64,000 bases of DNA from Alphaproteobacteria bacterium (GCA_028871795.1 JAGWMG010000001.1:278786-342785); one strand, 5' to 3'. Counted from the stretch's first letter, positions 1-10,768 are shown. The notes: a model not told the origin generated them from the letters alone. Numbers and translations are program-made.

Positions 1-2460
1 GCACTCCTCATTCGTGCCTTTTCCGTCTTTTCCCAGCTCGCCAACATCGCCGACGACCATCTCGTCCATATCCAGGCGGGGCCTGGTCCGTTGCAACAGT
101 TGGAATCGCATGCCCACGTCAACGCCCGGAGGGTGCGCGCCTATCTGTCGAACGCGCTGCTTTCGCCCGTCATCACCGCACATCCGACCGAGGTTCGCCG
201 CAAGAGCATCCTGGATCGCGAAACCGACATCGGTGCGCTTCTGATGTTGCGCGAGCGGGCGAACCCGCAGACTGGCGAGCTTCCCGAAATCGAGGCTCAG
301 CTCAAGCGCGAGGTCAAGATCTTGTGGCAAACGCGCATGCTGCGCCCGGTCCGAATCCACGTCACCGACGAGATCGAGAACGCCGTTTCCGTCTTCGCGC
401 GCACCTTCCTTTCCGAGCTGCCGACGGTCAAGCGCCGGCTGGTGCGTCTGTTCGGTTTCAACGGCGAGGTCCTGCCGTTTCTGAAACCGGGCTCGTGGGT
501 GGGTGGCGACCGCGACGGCAATCCCTACGTCTCCGCGCAGACGCTGGAATATGCCATCCGCCGCCAGTCGGAAACTGTCCTCGATTATTACCTCGAACAA
601 GTGAATTCGCTGGGCACCGAACTTTCGATTTGCGACGACTACGTGTCGACCAGCGCGGAATTGAAGGCGCTCGCCGCAAGCCCGGAACACACCTCCCTTC
701 AGCAGATGGACGAACCCTATCGACGCGCGCTCACCACCTGCTATGCGCGGCTGGCCGCCACGCGCAAGACGCTGATCGGCCGGGCGACCCAGCACCCGGC
801 GCGCTGGGAAGCCGAGCCCTATGCCGCCGCCGAGGCGTTCGCCGCCGACCTTGCAGTCATCGCGGATTCGCTGCGCGCGAACGGCGACGGCGACCTGGCC
901 GACGGACGGTTGATCGATCTGCACGAGGCGGTGGGCGCCTTCGGCTTTCACCTCGCGGTCATGGATCTGCGCCAGAATTCGGACGCTCACGAACGCGCAC
1001 TCGACGAGCTGTTCCGCGACGCCGGCGTCGTTGCGTCGTACTGCGGCCTCAAGGAACCAAAGCGCATTTCGCTGCTGCTCAAGGAATTGGCCACGCCGCG
1101 GCTGCTGCGCTCGCCTTATCGGCGCTATTCTGAGGAGACCCAGCGCGAGCTCGAAATCGCCGACAAGGCGCATTCCCTCAAGCGGCGCTTCGGGGACTGT
1201 TGCATTACGAACTACGTGATCTCGAAGACTCAAAGCGTCTCCGATCTGCTGGAAACCGCCTTGCTGATGAAAGAGGCGGGGCTTCTTGTGCCGGGCAAGA
1301 AACCCAGCGCTTCCCTGCGCATCGTTCCGCTGTTCGAAACCATCGACGATCTGTGCACCTGCGCCGAGGTGATGGGCGCTTATTTCGACCTGCCGGCGGT
1401 ACGCGCCATGCTTGATGCCCGGGGCGGCGTCCAGGAGGTGATGATCGGCTATTCCGACAGCAACAAGGACGGCGGCTATCTCACCTCCAATTGGGAAATC
1501 CGTTCCGCCATCGCACAGCTGACGGTGCTCGGCCGCGAGCGTGGGATCAAGATGCGCTTTTTCCACGGCCGCGGCGGCGCGGTGGGGCGCGGCGGCGGCT
1601 CGAGTTCCGATGCCATTCGCGCGCTTCCGGCGGACGCTTCGGCCATCGGCATCCGCATCACGGAGCAGGGCGAGGTCGTGGCCAGCAAATACGGCGATCC
1701 GGAAATCGGCCGTTCCAGCCTGGAAACCATCATCGTCGCGGCCTTGCTGTCCCAGCTCAACCACGAGAAGGACGCCGCCGACGGCGAAGCCGGCGAACAT
1801 CTGGCCCGGTTGAGCGCTTCCGCCTATCGCGCGTATCGCGGTCTCGTTTATGAGACCGAGGGTTTCGACCGCTATTTCCACGAGTCGACGCCGTTGCCGG
1901 AAATCTCGAATTTGAAGATCGGCAGCCGTCCGGCGTCGCGCAACAAGTCGGGGCGCATCGAGGACTTGCGCGCCATTCCATGGGTATTTTCCTGGTCGCA
2001 AGCGCGCGTCATGCTGCCGGGTTGGTTCGGCTTCGGTTCGGCCGTGCGCGAGGTGGGGACAACGCCTCTGCGTCCGCTCTGGCGGAGTTCTCCTTTTTTT
2101 CGCACCACGGTGTCTAATATGGAAATGGTTCTCGCAAAATCGAGTCTTTCCATCGCGCGGCGCTATTCCGAACTTGTCGAGAACAAGACGCTCGCGGAAA
2201 AGGTGTTTACACGCATCGAAAGCGAATGGCATGCCACTGTAGAGGCGGTTCTGGCGATCACGGGTCAATCGGCGCTGCTTGAACGCCACCCCAGGCTGAT
2301 GAACTCCATCCACCTCAGGCTTCCCTATATCGATGCGCTGAACCACTTGCAGGTCGATCTGCTTCGCCGCCGCCGGGCTGGAGACGACAGCGAGGAGACG
2401 CGCCGCGCCATTCACATGTCGATCAACGGCGTGTCCGCCGGCCTGCGCAACAGCGGTTAA
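1..2460 (+). CDS. ppc: Phosphoenolpyruvate carboxylase, 5'-truncated by window edge
   Basis: Frame stays open to base 1 (ALLIRAFSVFSQLANIADDH...); motifs SPVITAHPTEVRRKS, GGDRDGNPYV, FFHGRGGAVGRGGG typical of PEPC. Confidence 0.96.
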   Translation, partial: ALLIRAFSVFSQLANIADDHLVHIQAGPGPLQQLESHAHVNARRVRAYLSNALLSPVITAHPTEVRRKSILDRETDIGALLMLRERANPQTGELPEIEAQLKREVKILWQTRMLRPVRIHVTDEIENAVSVFARTFLSELPTVKRRLVRLFGFNGEVLPFLKPGSWVGGDRDGNPYVSAQTLEYAIRRQSETVLDYYLEQVNSLGTELSICDDYVSTSAELKALAASPEHTSLQQMDEPYRRALTTCYARLAATRKTLIGRATQHPARWEAEPYAAAEAFAADLAVIADSLRANGDGDLADGRLIDLHEAVGAFGFHLAVMDLRQNSDAHERALDELFRDAGVVASYCGLKEPKRISLLLKELATPRLLRSPYRRYSEETQRELEIADKAHSLKRRFGDCCITNYVISKTQSVSDLLETALLMKEAGLLVPGKKPSASLRIVPLFETIDDLCTCAEVMGAYFDLPAVRAMLDARGGVQEVMIGYSDSNKDGGYLTSNWEIRSAIAQLTVLGRERGIKMRFFHGRGGAVGRGGGSSSDAIRALPADASAIGIRITEQGEVVASKYGDPEIGRSSLETIIVAALLSQLNHEKDAADGEAGEHLARLSASAYRAYRGLVYETEGFDRYFHESTPLPEISNLKIGSRPASRNKSGRIEDLRAIPWVFSWSQARVMLPGWFGFGSAVREVGTTPLRPLWRSSPFFRTTVSNMEMVLAKSSLSIARRYSELVENKTLAEKVFTRIESEWHATVEAVLAITGQSALLERHPRLMNSIHLRLPYIDALNHLQVDLLRRRRAGDDSEETRRAIHMSINGVSAGLRNSG

Positions 2461-2550
2461 GCGTCGTGCGCAACTTGCCGGCTGAAAATGCCTAGGGAAC
2501 TCTCCCCGCGCGAGGGGAAGGGCGCAACTCTTCCGGGAAGCAGTCGATTT

Positions 2551-3003
2551 TCAGCGCGCTGGTGCGTCCTCGACGTCGAACAAATGCGCCGTTTTTCCTT
2601 CGGCGAGTTGTTTGGCGAGGTTGAGTATGGCGCGCCTGTGCTTGGGGGATTGGATGGCCGCATAGGCCTCCAGCAGTTCCGCGGCGCCCGGTTCGTTCAA
2701 ACGGGCGACGTGGCGCGAGAAAGGCGAGGACGCCTTCGACTTGTCGAGATCACCCACGATGTCCATCACACCGCAGTGTAGCGCCTGGGCGATTTCGACG
2801 AGCCGCGAAAAGCTCACGCGGTTCGTTCCGTGCTCGTACTTCTGCACCTGCTGGAAGGTGATGCCGATCTGGCGGGCAAGCTGTTCTTGTGAAAGGCCAA
2901 GCTCCCGCCGCCGCAGCCGAATTCGAGAGCCCAGCGCGACGTCGAGTGGATGCGGAGAATTATCCTCCGTGAAAGCGCTCATGCCTTGTCCTTTGTGTTT
3001 CAT
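2551..3003 (-). CDS. XRE/Cro-CI family HTH transcriptional regulator
   Basis: RIRLRRRELGLSQEQLARQIGITFQQVQKYEHGTNRVS HTH_3 signature; start may be the internal Met 7 codons in. Confidence 0.88.
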   Translation of the reverse strand: MKHKGQGMSAFTEDNSPHPLDVALGSRIRLRRRELGLSQEQLARQIGITFQQVQKYEHGTNRVSFSRLVEIAQALHCGVMDIVGDLDKSKASSPFSRHVARLNEPGAAELLEAYAAIQSPKHRRAILNLAKQLAEGKTAHLFDVEDAPAR

Positions 3004-3226
3004 GAATCAGAGCATCCCCCGGCATTCTTGTCCATTGGCAATTGACCGCGAAACTCATCTACAAGTTGAAAGTCAATGCACGGACACGCGCCGTATTCCA
3101 GCTGCTTTCGTCAGCCTGGTTAATCGATGTTTGTCCTCGGCCGACTCGGCATTCCCCGAACGCCGTTCGTCAGTACACATTACACTGAAGGCACAGCGGC
3201 AACTGACCGGCGGTTAACGATGCCCT

Positions 3227-4087
3227 GTGCCGGGCTGGGACTCCGTCGCGCATCATCCGCTCTCGAACACGCGCGTACGGGCGTTTTGCTGTTGCGATCT
3301 GGCACGTTTCATTGCCGTTCGGCTGGCTTGTCTGATGCAGACCCGGTCTGGGAAGTCCTGCCCGAGACTGCGCGTGAGCATTCACCAAGATCTCCAAGAA
3401 ATGACGGCCGGCGAGCGGACAGTCCGACTCTTGCCGTCAGGACCGTGGACGTTCGGCAAGGCCCGTTTCGTTGCGGCAAACAGCAATGAAGGCTGGGCCC
3501 ATAAACCATCCAAGCGTCTGCTCGACCTCGCCATCGCCGTTCCCGCGGTCGTTTTCCTGGCGCCGCTATTGGCGGTTGTCGCTCTGCTGATTCGCTTGGA
3601 TACTCCCGGCCCGGTGCTCTTTCGCCAGAAGCGGCTGGGCTATTGCGGGCATCCGTTCAAAATCTTCAAGTTTCGCACGATGGTCGTCCAGGAAGACGGC
3701 GAGACCATCACACAAGCGCGGCCGGACGACAGGCGTACAACGCGGGTCGGACGCTGGCTCAGGGCCTTCAGCGTGGACGAGTTGCCGCAGCTCATCAATG
3801 TCGTGATCGGGGACATGTCACTCGTAGGCCCGCGCCCGCATGCCACGGCACACGATCTGTTTTATGCGCGCCTGATTCCCGGTTACCAGCTTCGCCAGGA
3901 GATCAAACCGGGTATGACCGGTTGGGCGCAGATCCATGGCCTGCGCGGGGCCACGCCGACGGTCGACCTCATGGCGCGCCGCGTCGACTTCGACGTCTGG
4001 TACGCAAACCACGCCAGCCTCCGCCTCGACGCGCAAATCCTCCTACGCACGCCGTTGGAGGTTCTTCGCCGCAGGAACGCCTGCTGA
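3227..4087 (+). CDS. Exopolysaccharide sugar transferase (polyprenyl-phosphate hexose-1-P transferase family); true start probably about 3402
   Basis: KRLLDLAIAVPAVVFLAPLLAVVALLIRLDTPGPVLFRQKRLG...FKIFKFRTM...SVDELPQLINVVIGDMSLVGPRPHA. Confidence 0.93.
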   Translation: MPGWDSVAHHPLSNTRVRAFCCCDLARFIAVRLACLMQTRSGKSCPRLRVSIHQDLQEMTAGERTVRLLPSGPWTFGKARFVAANSNEGWAHKPSKRLLDLAIAVPAVVFLAPLLAVVALLIRLDTPGPVLFRQKRLGYCGHPFKIFKFRTMVVQEDGETITQARPDDRRTTRVGRWLRAFSVDELPQLINVVIGDMSLVGPRPHATAHDLFYARLIPGYQLRQEIKPGMTGWAQIHGLRGATPTVDLMARRVDFDVWYANHASLRLDAQILLRTPLEVLRRRNAC

Positions 4088-4920
4088 TGCCTGCGCAAGC
4101 ACACACGATAAGTTTCGCGCCGGCGATCGAGCGCCGCTCCGGACCGCGTCTCTATGATCGCGTCGTAGTCGGCGGCCTGCGCACGGCTTGCGTGTCGCGC
4201 CGTCAGCTGGGCACGTTGATGGTCGGCGATTGTCTGGCCGCGCGCAACGGAAGACGGGCGCCAAAGCTGGTCTTCGCGTCGAACGGCCACAGTGTCGCGC
4301 TGGCGGCGCTGGATTCCGGTTTCCGCCGTCAGCTGGACCAGGCCGACCTGATCCATGCGGACGGAGCGCCCATTGTCTTCGCCTCCAGACTGCTGACCAG
4401 GACACCGGTGCCCGAGCGCAGCGCGACGACGGATTTCATTTTCGACGCCGCCGGCGTAGCCGGACAACATGCGTTGAAATTCTTTCTCCTCGGTTCGACC
4501 GAGGAGGTGAATGCGCGCTGTGCCGAGAACCTGCGCAAGTCCCACCCGCGCGTCGAGATCGCCGGCCGGCGAAACGGTTATTTCTCCGCTGACGAGGAAG
4601 GGCGCATCTGCGAGGAGGTCAATCGTTCGGGCGCTGACATTCTCTGGGTCGGACTGGGAGTCCCGCTGGAATACGAATTTTGCCTCCGCAACAAGAGCAG
4701 GCTCAAGGTCGGCTGGATCGTGACCTGCGGCGGTTGTTTCAATTTTGCGGCCGGCGATTACGTTCGTGCACCGCGATGGATGCAGAAGATAGGGCTCGAA
4801 TGGCTGCATCGGCTGTGGTGCGATCCCAAACGGCTGTTGTGGCGCTACTTGGTGACGAATCCCGTCGCCGTGGCGATGCTGCTGCTGAATACCACCAGCG
4901 CCAGACCTGCGTGGAGGTAG
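4087..4920 (+). CDS. WecG/TagA/CpsF family glycosyltransferase
   Basis: ATGA overlap with previous gene; FASNGHSVALAAL...DLIHADGAPIVFASRLL...ILWVGLGVPLEYEF family motifs. Confidence 0.9.
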   Translation: MPAQAHTISFAPAIERRSGPRLYDRVVVGGLRTACVSRRQLGTLMVGDCLAARNGRRAPKLVFASNGHSVALAALDSGFRRQLDQADLIHADGAPIVFASRLLTRTPVPERSATTDFIFDAAGVAGQHALKFFLLGSTEEVNARCAENLRKSHPRVEIAGRRNGYFSADEEGRICEEVNRSGADILWVGLGVPLEYEFCLRNKSRLKVGWIVTCGGCFNFAAGDYVRAPRWMQKIGLEWLHRLWCDPKRLLWRYLVTNPVAVAMLLLNTTSARPAWR

Positions 4921-4922
4921 CC

Positions 4923-6227
4923 ATGCTCGTCGGCGGGCAGCGCGTACTGCCTTCTTTCTTCCGGGGCGGCGATTGGATTCGCACACTGGCGCTGCCCTCC
5001 GCTGTCACCCGGTATGGCTTGTCGGTCACGGGGCCGGTGGCTGTCTCCGCCGCGCATTTCATCGCGTCGCTGATCTTCCTGCGGCTGCTGCAGCCCTACG
5101 AGTTCGGGCAATTTTCGTTCCTGTTGATCGTCGTGCCCTTTTGCCTGGGTGCGGCGGGCGCCCTGCTGGGCGCGCCCGCTGCGTTGACCCGCGGCAAGGA
5201 TGAGGTCACGGCGCGCGCGGAGATTTCCACTTTGCAGAAATCGAGTCTGGCGGTTGCGGGCGCTGCCGGAATCGTCGTGACCGCGCTGATGTATTCCACC
5301 CACGCCGACACGGCGGAAGCGCTGCTGTTCGGCCTTTACGGTGTGGGCGCGACCCTGCGCGCCTTTGCCCGCAGCCTTTCCAATGTCCACGCGCGCCTCT
5401 TGCGGGTTGCGGGTTCGGACCTTGTTTATGCGGTGCTGGTGGTCGCGAGCCTGTCGGGTCTCGTCGCCTTTGGCCGCTTGACCATGTTGAATGCCGCCGT
5501 CGTCCTCGTCGTCGCGACGGCGGCGGGCTGTCTGCCGTTCGGGTGGCGGCATTGGCGCGACCTGATCCGTTCCACGGGAATGCAGCCGTTCGGCCGTTAT
5601 CTGCCGATGTGGCGGGATGTGACGCGCTGGTCGCTGCTGGGCGTCGTCCTGACCGAGTTGACGGCGAACGCCCACGCCTATTTCGTCACGTTCATTTCCG
5701 GTCCCAAGGCATTCGGGTTGCTGGCGCTTGGCGCTCTCTTCATGCGGCCCGCCTCGCTTGTGCTGTCGGCGCTGCCGGACATCGACCAGCCGCTGATCAC
5801 GCGCCGTATCGCGCAGGGCGATCTGGGCGGCGCATTGCGGGTGGTTAAGGAATTCAGAACGGCAGGAGGCGCAGTCTTGGCCGTCACCATCCTGCTGTCG
5901 GCCGCTCTCGTGACCTGGTATCCGCATCTCTTCCTGAGCAAGGGTTATGGCGAGACCGATGTCCTAATCGTGCTCGCCTTGTGGATCGCCATCACGGCGG
6001 TCAGGGTTGTGCGCACGCCGGAAGCGGTGTTCCTGCAGGCGGTCGGCGACTATTCGGCATTGGCGCGCGTCGCTGCGTGGTCCAGCGCGACGTCGCTTGT
6101 CGTGACCTTTGGATTGTTGTGCATGGCGGGTCCGGTGGCGTCCCTCGGAGGCGTGCTGGCGGGCGAGATCGCGATCGTACTGGCGCTGTTCCCGCTGACA
6201 CGCGCTTGGAGGCGTCGCCATGCTTGA
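4923..6227 (+). CDS. Polysaccharide flippase (Wzx/MATE-like membrane protein)
   Basis: About 12 hydrophobic segments, located within the EPS cluster; start at 4923 inside longer ORF. Confidence 0.75.
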   Translation: MLVGGQRVLPSFFRGGDWIRTLALPSAVTRYGLSVTGPVAVSAAHFIASLIFLRLLQPYEFGQFSFLLIVVPFCLGAAGALLGAPAALTRGKDEVTARAEISTLQKSSLAVAGAAGIVVTALMYSTHADTAEALLFGLYGVGATLRAFARSLSNVHARLLRVAGSDLVYAVLVVASLSGLVAFGRLTMLNAAVVLVVATAAGCLPFGWRHWRDLIRSTGMQPFGRYLPMWRDVTRWSLLGVVLTELTANAHAYFVTFISGPKAFGLLALGALFMRPASLVLSALPDIDQPLITRRIAQGDLGGALRVVKEFRTAGGAVLAVTILLSAALVTWYPHLFLSKGYGETDVLIVLALWIAITAVRVVRTPEAVFLQAVGDYSALARVAAWSSATSLVVTFGLLCMAGPVASLGGVLAGEIAIVLALFPLTRAWRRRHA

Positions 6228-7149
6228 GGTCGTCGTCGCCATTCCGACGTTTCGCCGTCCGCGCAGCTTGGCGCGCCTCCTTGAGGCGATCGAGCGGATC
6301 GAGACGGAGGCGCATATCGTCGTGGTGGTCGCCGACAACGACGCCGAGTGCCACGAAGGCCATGATCTTTGTCTGGAACGGCGCACACAAGGTTATCGCT
6401 GGCCGCTCGATCCTGTGATCGCGCCCGAACGCGGCATCGCACAAGCGCGCAACGTGCTGGTCGCGCGCGCCCTGTCCCATCGTAACGCGGACTTCGTGGC
6501 GATGCTCGACGACGACGAATGGCCTTCGCCGCAGTGGCTCGACGAATTTCTGCGCGTACAGCGCCAAACGGGTGGCGATGCGCTGCAGGGCTCCATCCTG
6601 TTCGACGTCGCGTCGGGCGCCCGGTCGTGGGCTGCCGGCTTTGATGGCGTGAGTTCGATCCGCCGGCCCACCGCGCCGGTGGCCATGCTTGAGGGCGCGG
6701 GCAATCTGCTTTTGACGCGCGCCTGCCTGGAGAGCCTGGAGGCGCCCTGGTTCGATCCGGCATTCGGGCTGACGGGCGGCGAGGATCGCGATTTCTTCGA
6801 ACGGCTGGCCAAGGCGGGAAAGCGCTTCGCCTGGGCCGACGAGGCGACCGCCTACACGGTGGTGCCGGCCGCGCGAACCAGCCTCAAATGGACGCTGGCG
6901 CGCGCCTATCGGATCGGCAATTGCGACATGCGCATTTTTCTCAAGCACCGTCCGGGACGCTTCGCCCGCGCAAAGGAATACGCAAAGATCGTCCTGGCGC
7001 TCTTGTTGTCGCCGGTCTTGTTGGTCATCCTTGCGGCGGTTCCGAATCGTGCCGCCGATGCGCTGCGCCGGTTTTCCCGGAACCTGGGAAAGGTCGCGGC
7101 GCTGCTGGGCCGGCATTATAACGAGTATGCCGTAACGCATGGCGAATGA
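6220..7149 (+). CDS. Glycosyltransferase family 2
   Basis: VVAIPTFRRPRSLARLLEAI...ADFVAMLDDDEWPSPQWL; 8-nt overlap with upstream gene. Confidence 0.9.
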   Translation: MLEVVVAIPTFRRPRSLARLLEAIERIETEAHIVVVVADNDAECHEGHDLCLERRTQGYRWPLDPVIAPERGIAQARNVLVARALSHRNADFVAMLDDDEWPSPQWLDEFLRVQRQTGGDALQGSILFDVASGARSWAAGFDGVSSIRRPTAPVAMLEGAGNLLLTRACLESLEAPWFDPAFGLTGGEDRDFFERLAKAGKRFAWADEATAYTVVPAARTSLKWTLARAYRIGNCDMRIFLKHRPGRFARAKEYAKIVLALLLSPVLLVILAAVPNRAADALRRFSRNLGKVAALLGRHYNEYAVTHGE

Positions 7150-8437
7150 AGGTCTGGCCGTTGATGTGAACCGCGTGCAGCAGGCGTCGTGGATCGACGA
7201 AGCTGTCCTCTTGGCCTTCCTGCTTCTGGCGTTCGTTGGTCTCTCGCCCTTCGCCGTTCACGCGCCGGCGGTCACCGCGTTCGGAGAGGTCGGCACCACC
7301 GGAGCGGGGGATATGGCACGGCAATTGTGCTACCTCGCCGTATTTGTCGCCATTGTCATCGGCGCGCTCAGAACTCTCAGGATGGAGGCGCTTTCGCTGG
7401 TGCCGCTTCTGCTGGCGCTGCTGCTGACTTGGTGTTTGTTGAGCGCGGCATGGTCCGGCGAACCGGGCGTGACGCTGCGCCGCGCGGGACTTGCGGTCGT
7501 CCTGGTGATCTCCGCGATGCTGAGCGTGGAAACCGTGGGCGCCGGGCGCGCGCTCGTCTTGTGGCGCTGGGTTCTCGCGGGCGTCCTGATCGTAAATATC
7601 GCCTCCATACATTTCATTCCTCAGGCCGTGCACCTTCCGGGCGACGCCGACCCGAACCTGCTGGGCGATTGGCGGGGGCTTTACGGCCACAAGAATATCG
7701 CTGGCTCCGTTGGCGCGATGACGGCCATCGTGTTCCTGTTCTCGCCGCGCCCTTCTCCCGGCGTGTTTCGCACCTTGCTGGACGCGGCGATCACCGCCGC
7801 GGCGGTCGGCTTCACGGTGATGACTCGTTCGAAGTCCTCGCTTGGTCTGTTGGCGGTCGCGCTTCTTGCCGGCGCCGTCTATCGCATCGCCTGGAAAAGG
7901 AACTTGGACCGCACGATCGTCGTCGTGGGCGGCGCTCTGCTGGCGACCATCGTCTTGGTCTTCGTGCTTGCCGATCAATCGATAATCGCGCGTTTTTTCG
8001 AGGATCCGCAGGAGTTCACGGGTCGCACCGAGATATGGGCCGCCGAGATCGCCTACATCCGCGATCACGCCCTGCTGGGCGCCGGCTTCGGCACCTTCTC
8101 CGACACCGGCGGCTTGTCGCCGCTGCACAATTACGTCGGCAGCTCGTGGGTCGGCGAGGCGAGCCACGGTCACAACGGGTATCTTCAACTGCTCGTGACC
8201 ATCGGCGCGATAGGATTTCTTCTTGCTCTTGCCGGGCTCGTCGCGGCGCCTGCACTGGCGTTGTGGAGGCGCGGCGGCGACATCGAGATGAAGTCGCTGC
8301 TGGTCGCCTTGTTTGCATTTCTGCTGTTGCACAATCTCATGGAAACCGACTTTCTCGAGGGCGACGGCGTGACCTGGGTCGGCTATCTGCTGATGCTCGC
8401 CATGCTCGGCAATCTCGGTCGCCGCGGACTTGCCTGA
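7139..8437 (+). CDS. O-antigen ligase/polymerase family membrane protein
   Basis: Multi-TM; GLYGHKNIAGSVGAM and SHGHNGYLQLLVTIGAIG motifs of the Wzy/WaaL family. Confidence 0.88.
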   Translation: MANEGLAVDVNRVQQASWIDEAVLLAFLLLAFVGLSPFAVHAPAVTAFGEVGTTGAGDMARQLCYLAVFVAIVIGALRTLRMEALSLVPLLLALLLTWCLLSAAWSGEPGVTLRRAGLAVVLVISAMLSVETVGAGRALVLWRWVLAGVLIVNIASIHFIPQAVHLPGDADPNLLGDWRGLYGHKNIAGSVGAMTAIVFLFSPRPSPGVFRTLLDAAITAAAVGFTVMTRSKSSLGLLAVALLAGAVYRIAWKRNLDRTIVVVGGALLATIVLVFVLADQSIIARFFEDPQEFTGRTEIWAAEIAYIRDHALLGAGFGTFSDTGGLSPLHNYVGSSWVGEASHGHNGYLQLLVTIGAIGFLLALAGLVAAPALALWRRGGDIEMKSLLVALFAFLLLHNLMETDFLEGDGVTWVGYLLMLAMLGNLGRRGLA

Positions 8438-9363
8438 TGACGCCGTTCTTTTCGGTGGTGATCCCCGTTTACAACCGCACGGTGCCGCTGCGCCAGGCCC
8501 TGCGGTCGGTCTTGGCGCAGACGGAGCAGGACTTCGAGATCGTTGTCGTCGACGACGGTTCCAACGACGATCCACGGCGCGTGGTCGAAGAGGTTTCCGA
8601 TCCGCGCATCGTTTTCATCCGCCAGGAAAATCGCGGCGGCGGTGCGGCGCGCAACACCGGCATCGGCAAGGCGCGCGGACGTTATATCGCGTTCCTGGAC
8701 TCCGACGACCGTTTTTTGCCCTACCATCTCGTAACCATGCGCAGGCTCTTGGAACACACCACCCGGACGGCAGGCTATGCGCGGATCGTCGTCGACCGCG
8801 GCGAGGGCCGCCTGTTCCTCAAGCCGCCGCGCGCGATCGGCGAGGGCGAGGACATGGCGACATATCTTCTGTGCGACCGCGGATTCATCCCCACCAGCAC
8901 CGTCGTGGTGGAACGGAACGCAGCCGAGGCGATCCGTTATCACGAGAATCTGCCCGCCGCCGAGGATACGGATTTTGCCATTCGCCTGGCGCTTGCCGGC
9001 ATCCGTTTCGTGATGGCCGAGGAGCCCGGCGCGCATTGTAACGACGTCAGCGACCCCAGCCGCTTATCGGCGGGCCGCAAGGGCGCGACGATGCGCCAAT
9101 GGATCGAGGAACTTCGGCCGCGCATTCCGCAGAAAGCCTATTACGGTTGCCTCGGCTGGGCCTACGCGAAACATGTGGCGACGAGCGACCGCTTCGCCGC
9201 GCTGAAGCTCTTCATGGCGGCGCTGATACGCGGCTGCTATCGCCCGCCGCTGGCCGGGATCGTCTTCCTGCAGATTTTTCTTTCCGATCGGATGTATCGG
9301 AAAATGGCCGATGCCGCGATTGCGCGTCTGGGCGCGGGCTTGCGACGAGGACCGGGTTCTTAG
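8437..9363 (+). CDS. Glycosyltransferase family 2
   Basis: FFSVVIPVYNRTVPLRQALRSVLAQTEQDFEIVVVDDGSNDD...ARGRYIAFLDSDDRF. Confidence 0.93.
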   Translation: MTPFFSVVIPVYNRTVPLRQALRSVLAQTEQDFEIVVVDDGSNDDPRRVVEEVSDPRIVFIRQENRGGGAARNTGIGKARGRYIAFLDSDDRFLPYHLVTMRRLLEHTTRTAGYARIVVDRGEGRLFLKPPRAIGEGEDMATYLLCDRGFIPTSTVVVERNAAEAIRYHENLPAAEDTDFAIRLALAGIRFVMAEEPGAHCNDVSDPSRLSAGRKGATMRQWIEELRPRIPQKAYYGCLGWAYAKHVATSDRFAALKLFMAALIRGCYRPPLAGIVFLQIFLSDRMYRKMADAAIARLGAGLRRGPGS

Positions 9364-9450
9364 CGTTCCGTTTTGAAACAAGTCCCGGCGCCGACGGGAC
9401 GACCGGCGCATTTATGGAAGGTTGACCCTCGTCCCTTATGCTGCCGCAAC

Positions 9451-10653
9451 ATGACGCAGAAAATTCTTCTGGCGACAACCGTCAAATGGCCGTCGGCCGC
9501 TTACCTTGCCGGCGCCTTCGCCGCGTTTGGCTGCTTTGTCGAAGCGGTATTCCCGCGTGGTCATGTGCTGGGCGTGAGCCGGCATCTCGGCCGCGCACAT
9601 ATCTATCATCCGTTACGGCCGCATTCCTCGTTTGTGGCGGCCATTACCGCCTCGAGCCCGGATCTGGTCATTCCTTGCGACGACCGCGCCGTATTGCGCC
9701 TCTTGTCGATTCAGGCAGCGGCGCCGGAGCTTTCGGCGCTGCTGGCCGAATCGTTGGGCAAGATCGAGTCCTATCCGCTGATGATGGCGCGCGGCCGCGC
9801 CAGCGCCATTGCGCAAGCCGAAGGGATTTCCACGCCGCTGACCGCGACGGCGGCGGACGAAAGCGAACTCGCGCGCGCTTTGGAGTTCGTGGGGTTGCCG
9901 GCGGTGTTGAAGGCGGATGGCAGTTGGGGCGGCGACGGCGTCGCCGTCGCACGGACGCAGGAAGAAGCGGGCCGGATTTTTCACAGACTTGCGGGTCCCC
10001 CGTCCAGGCCTCGAAGCCTTGCGCGCGCGGTCCTGCGCCAGGACCTGCATTTTCTGCATGAAGCGCTCGCTCCAAAGGCGGCGGCGGTCGAGGTGCAGCA
10101 GTTCATCGCGGGCGGGCCCGCGACCAGCGCCTTTGTCTGCCGCGACGGGAAAGTGCTCGCGTCAATTCACATGGACGTCGTGGAGTCACGGGGGCCGACG
10201 GGACCCGCTTCTCTGATCCGGCAGACGGATTGCAGCCGGATGGACGAGGCGGTCCGCCGGATTGCTCGCCGGTTCGCGCTCAACGGCCTGCATGGGCTGG
10301 ATTTCGTCCGCGACCAACGCGGCGTCCCGCATCTCATCGAAATCAATCCCCGCGCCACTCAGATCTGCCATCTGGCCTTGGGGGCAGGCCACGATCTTCC
10401 GTCGGCGCTTCTCGGCCTGCCGCCGCGGCCGATTACCGTCGACAAGCCTCTGATTGCACTCTTCCCGCAGGCGTGGTTACAGGGACGCCTCGCGCCGGAC
10501 GCTCGAGCCGCTTATCTGGATGTGCCTTGGAATGATCCCGCAGTTCTCGCCGCCCTTGCCGCGGCGACGCCAGACGAGCCTGCCCGGGCGCTCCAATTCT
10601 TAACTGGCGGACTTGCGCCGAACCGCACAAGGCCAAGCGGGCTGCGGCTTTAG
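9451..10653 (+). CDS. ATP-grasp domain protein in EPS cluster
   Basis: GLPAVLKADGSWGGDGVAVART and GLHGLDFVRDQRGVPHLIEINPRATQ ATP-grasp motifs; Met at 9451 is the likely start. Confidence 0.8.
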   Translation: MTQKILLATTVKWPSAAYLAGAFAAFGCFVEAVFPRGHVLGVSRHLGRAHIYHPLRPHSSFVAAITASSPDLVIPCDDRAVLRLLSIQAAAPELSALLAESLGKIESYPLMMARGRASAIAQAEGISTPLTATAADESELARALEFVGLPAVLKADGSWGGDGVAVARTQEEAGRIFHRLAGPPSRPRSLARAVLRQDLHFLHEALAPKAAAVEVQQFIAGGPATSAFVCRDGKVLASIHMDVVESRGPTGPASLIRQTDCSRMDEAVRRIARRFALNGLHGLDFVRDQRGVPHLIEINPRATQICHLALGAGHDLPSALLGLPPRPITVDKPLIALFPQAWLQGRLAPDARAAYLDVPWNDPAVLAALAAATPDEPARALQFLTGGLAPNRTRPSGLRL

Positions 10654-10768
10654 GACGATCGGGAGCGCCCAGAGCGTTAACCATTCGTCAGCCCAATCGG
10701 GAGAGACTCAGGTTAAAGGCGCCGAAGGGAGGCTTGCAGCCGACTGGAAGCTCGAGACAACACGGTCC

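Noticed and set aside
3643-4920. 425-aa version of the WecG-type glycosyltransferase
   Set aside because: The first 148 codons overlap the sugar transferase gene out of frame; the ATG at 4087 gives the expected family start.
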